A stretch of 26,616 nucleotides of DNA from JBBKWQ01 sp037969115 (GCA_037969115.1 JBBKWQ010000252.1:1-26616), one strand, 5' to 3'. Numbered from the stretch's first letter, positions 7,848 through 14,857 are shown. Translations and numbers: made by a program. Notes: a model not told the origin generated them from the letters alone.

Positions 7848-8594
7848 GTGGGAGAACTCGTCACCGTCCAACTCGATCGCGGCATTGCCACGATCACCCT
7901 CGACTCGCAGCACAACCGCAACGCTCTGTCGAAACTGATGGTGCACGAACTCGCTGAATGCGTCGCAGAAGCGGAGCGGGCCGCTCCCCGTGCGGTGGTC
8001 CTGCGTCATGAGGGTCCGGCCTTCTGCTCCGGAGCCGACCTCAAGGAACGTTCCGACGACACACCCGACTCGGCACCGTTGATCTCCGTTCTGGAGCGCC
8101 TCATGGACATGCCCGCTCCGACGATTGCGGCAGTGTGCGGCGCGGTGCGCGCCGGTGGCATCGGCCTGATGGCCTCGTGCGACCTCGTGGTGGTCGCGCC
8201 GTCGGTGAACTTCGCTCTGACCGAGGTGCGGATCGGTGTCGCACCGGCGATCATCATGGTGCCGATCCTGCGGCGAGTCCCGCCGGGCAGAATCGCCGCT
8301 GCGATGCTGACGGGTGAGCCCTTCGACGCACACGAGGCACGCACGATCGGTCTCGTGACGCATGTCACCGACGATGTGGCGAGCACCGTGCAAGCGCTCT
8401 GTGACGGTGTGAGCGCCGGTGCACCGCGAGCAGTTGCTGCCACGAAGGGAGCGTTGCGGCGAGTGCCGACCTTGACCCGCGACATTGCGTTCGCCGAGAT
8501 GAAGACACTGAGCGAGACGATGTTCCGGGGCCCCGACGCGGCCGAAGGCATGGCGGCCTTCCGCGAGAAACGCACTCCCGTCTGGCCTGATTGA
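7848..8594 (+). CDS. enoyl-CoA hydratase/isomerase family protein (crotonase fold)
   Basis: A 248-residue crotonase-superfamily protein acting on acyl-CoA thioesters, probably in fatty-acid or branched-chain catabolism. The oxyanion-hole segments are FCSGADLKER (59-68) and GAVRAGGIGLMASCD (98-112). Glu126 in NFALTEVRIG matches rat hydratase Glu144. The position of the second catalytic Glu (rat Glu164) appears to be Ala151 (RIAAAMLTG), so classical syn-hydration is doubtful. An isomerase, methylglutaconyl-CoA-type or other crotonase reaction remains possible, and the substrate cannot be told from sequence. The GTG start fits the leaderless -10 at 7834. It converges with the unknown gene at 8636. 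Confidence 0.9.
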   Translation: MGELVTVQLDRGIATITLDSQHNRNALSKLMVHELAECVAEAERAAPRAVVLRHEGPAFCSGADLKERSDDTPDSAPLISVLERLMDMPAPTIAAVCGAVRAGGIGLMASCDLVVVAPSVNFALTEVRIGVAPAIIMVPILRRVPPGRIAAAMLTGEPFDAHEARTIGLVTHVTDDVASTVQALCDGVSAGAPRAVAATKGALRRVPTLTRDIAFAEMKTLSETMFRGPDAAEGMAAFREKRTPVWPD

Positions 8595-8635
8595 CGTTCG
8601 TCGAGATCGACGGTTCTTTCTCGAGTGGCAGTGCG

Positions 8636-9019
8636 CTACTTCGGTTCGACGTCGATGACGTCGCTGATGGGACGGCCGCCGCCATCCACGAAGCCGGTGA
8701 TGCCGTCGACGTCCGAGAGTGCGGCGATCAGCCGGTGACGGCCGAACCACTGCGCTGCCGCATCGATCGAGAGCCGGTTGTCCGCGTCGAGCGCGACGCG
8801 ACGCAACTCGGGCGCCTTGCTGAGCTGTGGGTCGCTGGTGATCCGCCAGAGGACGGTGCCGATGATTCGCAGTCGCTGCGGGTCGACCTTGCCGGGCGTG
8901 GCGATCTCGCTCCACAACGAGCGACCCCATCGCGTGATCTCGGTTCGGTGTCCCCACAGCCGTCGAACCATCGCCGTGCGACTCTTCGACGTCGCCGCCA
9001 ACCGGGAGTACTTCGCCAC
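8636..9019 (-). CDS. conserved-looking hypothetical protein, 127 residues
   Basis: I do not recognise a family. The protein is soluble, with no signal peptide or membrane segment. Its N-terminus is basic (MAKYSRLAATSKSRTAMVRR), the middle is Trp/Arg-rich (LWGHRTEITRWGRSLWSEI, 21-39; GTVLWRITSDPQLS, 54-67), and the end is acidic and Gly-rich (FVDGGGRPISDVIDVEPK). The frame stays open upstream to 9961, but everything beyond about 9030 is antisense to the cytochrome b gene. The start is set at GTG 9019 because TACCGT lies exactly 7 nt upstream on this strand, the same layout as its neighbours, and GC-rich third positions begin there. It converges with the crotonase gene. The middle part could be a small helical nucleic-acid-binding or structural protein, but that is only a guess. 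Confidence 0.72.
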   Translation of the reverse strand: MAKYSRLAATSKSRTAMVRRLWGHRTEITRWGRSLWSEIATPGKVDPQRLRIIGTVLWRITSDPQLSKAPELRRVALDADNRLSIDAAAQWFGRHRLIAALSDVDGITGFVDGGGRPISDVIDVEPK

Positions 9020-9172
9020 GCACCTCACGGTACCCGCCCCTGAGCGGACGCGGTCGCGGTGCCGGCCGGCTCTCGGGCGGCCGCCATTCCAAATCGAAAC
9101 GCCCACGAACGCCTGCGGCAACAAATCGTGAAGATCATCACGAGACCCGAGACGCCTGCGTAGTGTCGTCGC
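9020..9172. promoter_or_regulatory. divergent intergenic region with two leaderless promoters
   Basis: This 153 bp gap separates the unknown minus-strand gene from the cytochrome b gene. On the minus strand TACCGT (9027-9032) is 7 nt before GTG 9019. On the plus strand TAGTGT (9161-9166) is 6 nt before ATG 9173. I see no hairpin, repeat or further coding signal between them. Confidence 0.5.
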
Positions 9173-9964
9173 ATGACGGATGCCAGCCGGGTCGAGACGA
9201 CGGTTCCTGGCCGCTCCGAGCCGATCGGCGGGCATCACGCCGAGCCGGTGGCTCGCCTGAAACACACGCGAGCCGTGCGGTGGATGCATTGGATCAACCT
9301 CCCCCTCCTGACGGTGATGATCTGGAGCGGTCTGCGCATCTACTGGGCCGAGGACGTCTACGCGATCGGCGTGGGCAGCTGGCAATGGTTCGCGTTCTTC
9401 CCCGACGTGGTGTACGACAAACTCGACCTCGATCGCCACCTCGCCCGCGGCATGGCCTTTCACTTCTCGTTCGCGTGGCTGTTCGTGATCAACGGCTTCG
9501 TCTACACGATGTACCTGGCGGTCAGCGGCGAGTGGCGCCACATCGTGCCCGACAGACACGCAGTTCCCGAGAGCACCGGCGTGCTCTTGCACGACCTGCA
9601 TCTCCGCGAGCAGGAACCGCCGAAGGGTCGCTACAACGCCGCACAGCGCGTGTCGTACACGATCGTGCTGCTCATGGGCGTTCTGGTCGTGGTCAGCGGA
9701 TTCGCCATCTACAAGCCGACGCAGCTCAGCCTGCTCACCGCGCTGCTGGGTGGCTACCAGTTCGCCCGGCTCATCCACTTCACGATGACGGTCGGGTTCA
9801 TCGTGTTCTTCGTCATCCACCTGCTCCAGGTCGCCCGAGCCGGCTGGGGGAACTTCCGGGGAATGATCACGGGCTACGAGATCGAACCGCCCGACGAACT
9901 CGACCGAGAACTCGCTGCAACGCGAGCGGCGCGGGCGCTTCCGATCGACGGGGTGAACCAATGA
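9173..9964 (+). CDS. membrane cytochrome b subunit partnering a molybdopterin oxidoreductase
   Basis: A 263-residue integral membrane di-haem cytochrome b of the b561/thiosulfate-reductase type. Four membrane spans are visible at about 38-56, 93-118, 158-180 and 198-222. Candidate haem ligands are His39 (WMHWIN), His97 (FHFSF), His202 (LIHFTM) and His216 (VIHLLQV). The N-terminus (about 30 residues) and the acidic C-terminal tail are hydrophilic. Its stop overlaps the start of the molybdopterin gene as ATGA, so the two form a pair: the cytochrome probably exchanges electrons between quinone and the periplasmic-side enzyme. A -10-like TAGTGT 6 nt before the ATG points to leaderless transcription. 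The substrate is unknown. Confidence 0.9.
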   Translation: MTDASRVETTVPGRSEPIGGHHAEPVARLKHTRAVRWMHWINLPLLTVMIWSGLRIYWAEDVYAIGVGSWQWFAFFPDVVYDKLDLDRHLARGMAFHFSFAWLFVINGFVYTMYLAVSGEWRHIVPDRHAVPESTGVLLHDLHLREQEPPKGRYNAAQRVSYTIVLLMGVLVVVSGFAIYKPTQLSLLTALLGGYQFARLIHFTMTVGFIVFFVIHLLQVARAGWGNFRGMITGYEIEPPDELDRELAATRAARALPIDGVNQ

Positions 9965-10800
9965 CCGGTGCCGAGGACGAGGCGACGGACACCCCGTCGG
10001 GAAACGACGCCGAGCCGGCGCCCGTGTCGGCGCGCGACGCCGAACTTCGTCGCCAGGCGCGCAGCGGCCCGGCCATCTCGGTCGAGGAGTTCCGCAGACG
10101 ATCTCGCCGATCGTTCGTCACGGGTGGCCTCGGCGTGATCGGCGCCGGATTGCTCTGGCGATGGGTGCAGACGCAGTCGACTGACGACGGCATCCCGCAG
10201 GTGCTTCGGGACACCCTCGAACGCAACGAAGACCTGTGGTCGAACCTCTCCACAGGCCGCAACGCGCCCGAGTTCTCCATCGACGAGGCGCGACCGCTCC
10301 AGATCAACGGTCGAATCGGCATCAGAGACGAGATCGATCTCGACGAGTGGACCATGCGGGTCGAGGGGCCAGACGGCACCGTGCTCGACGAACTGGAGCT
10401 GTCGACCTTCGAGGCGCTCCCTCAGGTTGACATGGTGAGCGAACACAAGTGCATCGAAGGCTGGTCGAACATCACGTACTGGGGTGGGGCTCGCTTCGGT
10501 GACTTCCATCGGCGTTACGCCGACACCGTGGGTGACGTGCCCTACGTCGGGCTCGAAACCCCCGACGGGGCTTACTACGTCGGCATGGACATGGCCGCGA
10601 TGATGCACCCCCAGACGTTGCTGGGGCTGCGGCTCGACGACGAACCGTTGACCCAGGACCACGGCGCACCGCTGCGACTCGTCACGCCCAACAAGTACGG
10701 CATCAAGACGTTGAAACGAATCGGCGTGATCCGATACAGCAACGAGCGCCCGGCCGACTATTGGGCCGAGCGCAGCTACGACTGGTACGCAAGCCTCTGA
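9961..10800 (+). CDS. Tat-exported molybdopterin-dependent oxidoreductase (sulfite oxidase fold)
   Basis: A 279-residue protein of the sulfite-oxidase/MsrP(YedY)-type molybdopterin family. Cys164 in SEHKCIEGWSN is the expected molybdenum ligand. HGAPLRLVTPNKYGIKTLK (234-252) is the typical pterin-binding stretch, and HPQTLLGLRLDDEPL (216-230) precedes it. A twin-arginine motif SRRSFVT (48-54) is followed by a hydrophobic segment (55-67) with no obvious cleavage site, so it may stay membrane-anchored. The roughly 45 acidic, Pro/Ala-rich residues before the twin arginines are unusually long. It is translationally coupled to the cytochrome b gene. Repair of methionine sulfoxide or reduction/oxidation of another small substrate is possible; the sequence does not decide. 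A longer frame opens at 9163 but is out-of-frame noise over the cytochrome gene. Confidence 0.92.
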   Translation: MTGAEDEATDTPSGNDAEPAPVSARDAELRRQARSGPAISVEEFRRRSRRSFVTGGLGVIGAGLLWRWVQTQSTDDGIPQVLRDTLERNEDLWSNLSTGRNAPEFSIDEARPLQINGRIGIRDEIDLDEWTMRVEGPDGTVLDELELSTFEALPQVDMVSEHKCIEGWSNITYWGGARFGDFHRRYADTVGDVPYVGLETPDGAYYVGMDMAAMMHPQTLLGLRLDDEPLTQDHGAPLRLVTPNKYGIKTLKRIGVIRYSNERPADYWAERSYDWYASL

Positions 10801-10814
10801 ACGAGTTGCGGCCG

Positions 10815-11498
10815 TCAGACGATCAATCGGTAGCCGACGCCTCGTGCCGTCACGATCAGTTTCGGGTCGTCCGGTTGGTCTTCGACCTTGACCCGCAGCC
10901 GCCGTACGTGCGCGTCGACGAGTCGCGAGTCGCCGAGGTACTCGTAGCCCCACACCCGTTCGAGGAGTTGGTCGCGGGACAACACCGCGCCGGCGTGGTC
11001 GGCAAATTCGCAGAGCAGCCTGTACTCGGTCTTGGTGAGCGCGAGCTCACGTCCCGACTTCAGCACGATGCCCTGGTCGCGCCGCAATTCGATGTCGCCG
11101 AACGTCGTCTTCTGCGTCGACACGTTGGTCTCCTGGAACTGCACCCGCCGAAGCAGCGCCCGGATCCTCGCCGCAAGCTCCTTCGGCACAACGGGCTTGG
11201 TCACGTAGTCATCGGCACCGGCTTCGAGGCCGGCGACCATGTCGTACGTGTCGGTTTGCGCGGTGATGATGATGATCGGCACCGTGCTCTGGCGTCTGAT
11301 CGCCCGACACACGTCGAAACCGGACATGTCGGGCAGACGCAGATCGAGGAGCACGAGGTCGATCTCGCCGTCTCCGAACGCTTCGAGGCCGTCGACACCG
11401 CAACTGGCCTCCCGAACCTCGTATCCCTCGTCTTCGAGGGCAAGTCGGAGCGCCAATCGAATTCCGTCGTCGTCTTCGATGAACAGCAGTTGATACAC
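10815..11498 (-). CDS. MtrA-like OmpR/PhoB-family response regulator
   Basis: A DNA-binding regulator controlled by phosphorylation. The receiver domain begins VYQLLFIEDDDG, with phospho-acceptor Asp52 in LLDLRLPDMSG, the conserved Thr in IIITAQTD and the Lys in DDYVTKPV. A winged-helix output domain follows, with LTKTEYRLL, RDQLLERVWGY, RLVDAHVRRLRVKVE and TARGVGYRL. The VWGY/VDAHVRRLR/GVGY segments and the MPxMxGxDVCR-like receiver resemble MtrA. I choose GTG 11498 because family members start right before the LLFIEDD strand; GTG 11525 would add nine residues. It diverges from the kinase at 11802 and converges with the molybdopterin gene. Calling it the kinase's partner is inference from position and resemblance. 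Confidence 0.93.
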   Translation of the reverse strand: MYQLLFIEDDDGIRLALRLALEDEGYEVREASCGVDGLEAFGDGEIDLVLLDLRLPDMSGFDVCRAIRRQSTVPIIIITAQTDTYDMVAGLEAGADDYVTKPVVPKELAARIRALLRRVQFQETNVSTQKTTFGDIELRRDQGIVLKSGRELALTKTEYRLLCEFADHAGAVLSRDQLLERVWGYEYLGDSRLVDAHVRRLRVKVEDQPDDPKLIVTARGVGYRLIV

Positions 11499-11572
11499 GG
11501 TGAAGCCAGTGTGCCACGCGATCACCGGGGCAACGGCGAACCGACGACCGAATCCCGACCACTTTGTCCGGG

Positions 11573-11585
11573 TTTGTTACACAAA
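11573..11585. promoter_or_regulatory. 13-bp palindrome, candidate operator 1
   Basis: TTTGTTACACAAA is a perfect inverted repeat of five bases around a TAC centre. Its core TGTTACACA matches the core of the second palindrome (TGTCACACA). It sits about 26 bp upstream of the likely kinase start site, in a position to affect both divergent promoters. The likely ligand is the adjacent response regulator, by inference. Confidence 0.5.
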
Positions 11586-11605
11586 TCGCACATATACAGC
11601 GGTTT

Positions 11606-11618
11606 CCTGTCACACAGG
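11606..11618. promoter_or_regulatory. 13-bp palindrome, candidate operator 2
   Basis: CCTGTCACACAGG is a perfect inverted repeat of five bases around a CAC centre. Its centre lies 33 bp, about three helical turns, from that of operator 1. It overlaps the expected transcription start of the kinase gene, so bound protein could repress the kinase. Confidence 0.5.
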
Positions 11619-11769
11619 TGAACCATCATGAGCACTGTTCACGCTGCCCCGGTGGGGTGCCTTCCTCCCCCTGGCGCCTCACCGGCAGCGGTGAAACCGT
11701 CTCACCCGCCGCCACGTCACACGGGCCGCCATACGCGAAACTCCAGCTCAGCCACTCGTTTCGTCGCGT
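11618..11769 (+). other. structured leader with a run of abutting hairpins
   Basis: Stem 1 pairs GTGAAC (11618-11623) with GTTCAC (11637-11642). Stem 2 begins at the next base: 11643-11661 pairs with 11673-11689, giving 17 pairs including two G-U, a 2-nt bulge and an 11-nt C/U-rich loop. Stem 3 begins at the next base again: GGTGA (11690-11694) with TCACC (11702-11706). A fourth stem, ACGCGA (11733-11738) with TCGCGT (11764-11769) extended by AAC/GTT, follows. Three helices in contact suggest a folded RNA and not chance, although GC-rich DNA raises the background. There is no run of T after it, so it is not a classic terminator. No known riboswitch could be assigned. Confidence 0.45.
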
Positions 11770-11801
11770 CTGCCCCTCCGTTCTACATCAGGAACCGATT
11801 T

Positions 11802-13187
11802 GTGGGTAACACTGTGGCGATGGCCCGCCGGCGTTCTCTGAGTCTGAGCACCCGCGTCACACTCTTTTTCGGGCTCGCCGCGTTCCTCGCCGGACTCGGC
11901 CTCACGCTCGCCACTTCGGCGATCGTCCAACGTTCGCTGATCGAGCAACGTGAGTCTGCGGCCAGGGTTCAGGCGTTCAACCATGCCAGCAGCGTGAGAA
12001 CTGCACTCGACCTGAGTCCCCGGGAACTCGCTGACGCGTTCATCGATCTCGACATCGAGACCAGCGGGTTCGCGGTCCTGACGAAGCCGAAGCTCGAGTC
12101 GAGAATCGGATTCGGCGAGACCGAATTCCCCGCCGAACTCCGTGAGTCGGTCGCTCGGGGTCAGTCGGGCCACCAGCAGTTCACCACCGACGGCAAGACG
12201 TACCTCGGCATCGGTGTGCACATCCGCGCGTACGAGACCGGATACCTCGAAGCGTTTCCGCTGGAGAGCACCGATCGCACGCTCCGCATCATCATCACGG
12301 CGCTCATCGTCGGCGCATCACTCGCAACCTTGCTCGCGTCGTTCATCGGCTGGTCGACGAGCAGACGTCTGCTGCGACCGCTGAGTCGAGTAGCCGACAC
12401 CGCTGAGTCGTTCGCCCAGGGCTCGCTCGACTCCCGACTCGACCCCTCGAACGACCCCGATCTCGACCGACTCGCCAGTTCCTTCAACAACATGGCCGAC
12501 GCCGTACAGGCACGTATCGAACGCGAGGAGCGATTCGCTTCCGACGTCAGTCACGAGCTGCGCTCCCCGATCACCGCGCTCACGGCGGCCGTCGAGGTAC
12601 TCGACGCCAAACGAACCGACTTGCCCGACCGCACGCAACAGGCCCTCGATGTGGTGGTCAGCCAGATCCGTCGCTTCGATGCGATGGTCATCGACCTGCT
12701 CGAGTTGTCCCGGCTCGACGCGGGCGCCACCGACCTCCACACCGAAACGGTCGACCTCGTCGAACTGTGCGACCGGGTGTCGCAGCGGTACGGATTCGGC
12801 GACCTGCCCATCGAGGTCCATCGGCGAGCCAAACGAACGGCTCACGTCGACCGCGTCCGATTCGAGCGCATCCTGGGCAATCTGCTCGACAACGCGACCA
12901 ACCACGGCGGCGGGCCGACTCGCATCACGATCGAACCGTCGACCGAGCCGCACTCCGTGCTGATGTCGGTCGAAGACCACGGGCCGGGCGTCGCAGCCAG
13001 CGAGCGAACCCGCATCTTCGAGCGCTTCGCGCGCGGCAGCGCTGCCCGCCACAGGATCGGCACCGGGCTCGGACTTGCACTCGTGGCCGAACACGCCAAG
13101 GCTCTCGGCGGCGAAGCGTGGGTCGAAGATCGTCCGGGCGGTGGCGCGCGTTTCCTCGTCCGCCTGCCGACGAAAGGACCGAAATGA
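11802..13187 (+). CDS. MtrB-like sensor histidine kinase
   Basis: A 461-residue membrane sensor kinase. Two membrane spans, about 18-42 and 161-184, bracket an extracellular sensor of about 118 residues. A HAMP linker (about 185-237) is followed by the dimerisation/phosphotransfer domain with FASDVSHELRSPITAL, where His251 is the phospho-acceptor. The catalytic domain has the N box LLDNATNHGG (361-370), G1 EDHGPGV (391-397), F box FERFARG and G2 GTGLGLALV (420-428). The DVSHELR-to-LSRLDAGA region is close to mycobacterial MtrB. The GTG at 11802 is chosen because AGGAA precedes it by 7 nt; GTG 11814 and ATG 11820 are alternatives. The stop overlaps the GerMN lipoprotein start (ATGA). Confidence 0.92.
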   Translation: MGNTVAMARRRSLSLSTRVTLFFGLAAFLAGLGLTLATSAIVQRSLIEQRESAARVQAFNHASSVRTALDLSPRELADAFIDLDIETSGFAVLTKPKLESRIGFGETEFPAELRESVARGQSGHQQFTTDGKTYLGIGVHIRAYETGYLEAFPLESTDRTLRIIITALIVGASLATLLASFIGWSTSRRLLRPLSRVADTAESFAQGSLDSRLDPSNDPDLDRLASSFNNMADAVQARIEREERFASDVSHELRSPITALTAAVEVLDAKRTDLPDRTQQALDVVVSQIRRFDAMVIDLLELSRLDAGATDLHTETVDLVELCDRVSQRYGFGDLPIEVHRRAKRTAHVDRVRFERILGNLLDNATNHGGGPTRITIEPSTEPHSVLMSVEDHGPGVAASERTRIFERFARGSAARHRIGTGLGLALVAEHAKALGGEAWVEDRPGGGARFLVRLPTKGPK

Positions 13188-13927
13188 GATTCCGCCTCCT
13201 CCTCGCGGTGACCGTCGTGGCCGCGCTGCCGTCGTGCGGGCTCCCCAACGACGGGACCGTCCAGCCGTACAACGACGACGAAGTTCCCGGCGATCTCACG
13301 GCCACGACCACCACCACGACGACTCCACCCCCAGCCACGACACGGCCTCTCGATGAGCCCCCTGCAACGTCGGCGATCGAGGAGACCACGACCACGCTGG
13401 TCGAAACCGACAACGTCGAGCTGTACTTCCTGATCGGCAACACCGATCAGGTCCAGCGAATCACCACCCGCGTCGTGGCACCTGCGTCATTCCCGAACGT
13501 GCTCGAGATCCTCGCGTCACCGCCACCCGACGACGTGCTCGCCACGTTGGGCACTGCAGTCACCGACGGGCTCGTCGAGAGCGTCGAACCTGTTCGAGGT
13601 GTCGGCAACGTCACGCTCAATCGCGACAAACTCGACCGACTCCTCGAACGCCAGCAACGGCGGGCGATCTCGCAGATCGTCCTCACCGTGCTCGATTTCA
13701 ACACCGACCGCGGCGGCATCGGATCCGTTCTGTTCTTCGTCGATGGCGAACCGATCTCCGTGTTCCTGCCGTCGATCTCGGAAAACGGTGACCCCGACAC
13801 ACCGGTCGTCTTCGAAGACTTCGCCTCGCTGATCTCGACGGAGCCGATCTCGCCCGTCGACTCGTCGATCGACCCAGGCTCGCCCGAGGCGACGACCACG
13901 ACGCCCCGACGAACGGGTGAGGGGTGA
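13184..13927 (+). CDS. GerMN-domain lipoprotein, LpqB-like partner of the kinase
   Basis: A 247-residue secreted lipoprotein. A short signal peptide (MRFRLLLAVTVVAALPSC) ends in a lipobox, with Cys18 as the lipidation site. Then comes a Thr/Pro-rich linker with a run of seven Thr (about 39-70), typical of a wall-spanning tether, and a GerMN domain (about 76-200) starting VELYFLIGNTDQVQRI. It has an acidic Ser/Pro/Thr-rich tail. The gene overlaps the kinase by 4 bp. In other Actinobacteria, mtrA-mtrB is followed by lpqB, a lipoprotein with a GerMN domain plus a beta-propeller that modulates MtrB. This copy has only the GerMN part and is far shorter. The role in signalling is inference from that parallel. 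Confidence 0.85.
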   Translation: MRFRLLLAVTVVAALPSCGLPNDGTVQPYNDDEVPGDLTATTTTTTTPPPATTRPLDEPPATSAIEETTTTLVETDNVELYFLIGNTDQVQRITTRVVAPASFPNVLEILASPPPDDVLATLGTAVTDGLVESVEPVRGVGNVTLNRDKLDRLLERQQRRAISQIVLTVLDFNTDRGGIGSVLFFVDGEPISVFLPSISENGDPDTPVVFEDFASLISTEPISPVDSSIDPGSPEATTTTPRRTGEG

Positions 13928-13958
13928 CGGGGAGCCCATCACGCCGTTTGACGAGCGT

Positions 13959-14843
13959 TCAGTAGCCCAGACGTTCGACCCGGTCGGGGCGGTGCTGCCA
14001 GTTCTTGTCGACCTTGACCCGGAGTTCGAGGTAAACACCGTCGGGTAGCTGGGCGCGCGCAAGCTTGCCGGCCTCTTTGAGGATCAGGCCGCCCTTCCCG
14101 ATGACCATCCCCTTCTGGCTGTCGCGCTCGACCAGGATGTCGACCCGGATGCGGGGCCACTCCCACTCGACCACACGCGTGGCAATGGAGTACGGCAGTT
14201 CATCGCGGGTGACGGCGAGGAGCTGTTCACGAACGAGTTCGGCCACCCACTGCTCCTCCGGGATGTCGCTGAACTCGTCGTCGGGGAAGTACTTCGGCCC
14301 GCAGGGAAGTCGGGCCGCGAGATACTCGACCAGGACTTCGACTCCCTTGCCCGAGTGCGCCGATACCGGGAAGTAGGCCTCGGCGCCGAGCTCACCGGCC
14401 GAACCGAGCATCGCCATGACCTGGTCGCTCGTGGCGATGTCGACCTTGTTCACAATGACGATCGCGTCGGGCATGTGCAGCCGCTGCGACACCCAACGAT
14501 CGCCGTTCCCGAAGGTCTTGGTGGCATCGAGGACGAGGCACTGCACGTCGACGTCCTGTGCACTTTCGATGGCCGTTGCGTTCACACGCTCGCCGAGCGC
14601 TGTCACCGGTTTGTGGAGCCCCGGTGTGTCGACGAACACCAGCTGGGCGTCGGGGCGCGTCAGCACACCCATGATGCGATGCCTGGTGGTCTGCGGCTTG
14701 TCGGACACGATGCTGATCTTCCGGCCGCATATGGCGTTGATCAGCGACGACTTCCCCACGTTCGGCCGTCCAATGAACGTGATGAAGCCCGAACGGAAGT
14801 CGGCATCGGCGTTCGATGGGATCGGTTCCGTTGCGTCAGGCAT
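13959..14843 (-). CDS. era: GTPase Era
   Basis: Essential GTPase that binds the 3' end of 16S rRNA and assists 30S maturation. It has 294 residues. G1 is GRPNVGKS (25-32), the G2 region is SDKPQTTRHR (47-56), G3 is DTPG (72-75), G4 is NKVD (132-135) and the G5 region is SAH in FPVSAHSGKG. The C-terminal KH domain is at about 200-294, with the VIGKGG RNA-binding loop. Length and domain order are normal. TAGGGT lies 8 nt before the ATG on the minus strand, the leaderless layout. It converges with the GerMN lipoprotein gene, with 31 bp between their stops and no clear terminator hairpin. In many bacteria era sits beside recO, which here is 9 kb away. Confidence 0.97.
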   Translation of the reverse strand: MPDATEPIPSNADADFRSGFITFIGRPNVGKSSLINAICGRKISIVSDKPQTTRHRIMGVLTRPDAQLVFVDTPGLHKPVTALGERVNATAIESAQDVDVQCLVLDATKTFGNGDRWVSQRLHMPDAIVIVNKVDIATSDQVMAMLGSAGELGAEAYFPVSAHSGKGVEVLVEYLAARLPCGPKYFPDDEFSDIPEEQWVAELVREQLLAVTRDELPYSIATRVVEWEWPRIRVDILVERDSQKGMVIGKGGLILKEAGKLARAQLPDGVYLELRVKVDKNWQHRPDRVERLGY

Positions 14844-14851
14844 TGCCGAGA

Positions 14852-14857
14852 ACCCTA
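14852..14857 (-). promoter_or_regulatory. -10 element of era, leaderless layout
   Basis: TAGGGT on the minus strand is followed by 8 nt and the era ATG at 14843. No Shine-Dalgarno fits in that space, so the transcript is expected to begin at or within 2 nt of the start codon. Confidence 0.5.

Larger units (their letters stand above)
11499..11801. promoter_or_regulatory. divergent control region between response regulator and histidine kinase
   Basis: About 300 bp that holds no convincing gene. From left to right it has the regulator's 5' region, a 13-bp palindrome (11573-11585), a possible kinase -10 (TATACA, 11593-11598), a second matching 13-bp palindrome (11606-11618), and then a row of hairpins (11618-11769). 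It ends with AGGAA (11790-11794), a Shine-Dalgarno 7 nt before GTG 11802. A frame open from ATG 11628 reads through in phase with the kinase but encodes a Pro/Ser/Arg-rich stretch unlike a kinase N-terminus, so I treat it as leader. Confidence 0.6.

Noticed and set aside
8636..9961. A 441-codon minus-strand frame antisense to cytochrome b
   Set aside because: Only the last 127 codons have protein-like composition and a promoter; the rest is antisense to a conserved gene.
9163..10800. A 545-codon open frame covering both the cytochrome b and molybdopterin genes
   Set aside because: Its first part is a shadow of the cytochrome b gene, with Arg/Pro-rich low-complexity product. The true molybdopterin start is the coupled ATG at 9961.
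11618..11760. Possible c-di-AMP (ydaO) or other known riboswitch in the kinase leader
   Set aside because: Short pieces such as GGTGAACC and CCAGCTCAGCC recall ydaO motifs, but the closing stem and other conserved blocks could not be found. A covariance-model scan would be needed.
11628..11801. N-terminal extension of the histidine kinase from ATG 11628
   Set aside because: The stretch is Pro/Ser/Arg-rich, lies over strong hairpins and has no good Shine-Dalgarno, while GTG 11802 has AGGAA at 7 nt and leads straight into the first membrane span.
13928..13958. Terminator between the GerMN lipoprotein gene and era
   Set aside because: The 31-bp gap has no stable hairpin followed by T residues. 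The other convergent gaps (8595-8635, 10801-10814, 15454-15457, 21591-21614) also show no clear intrinsic terminator.
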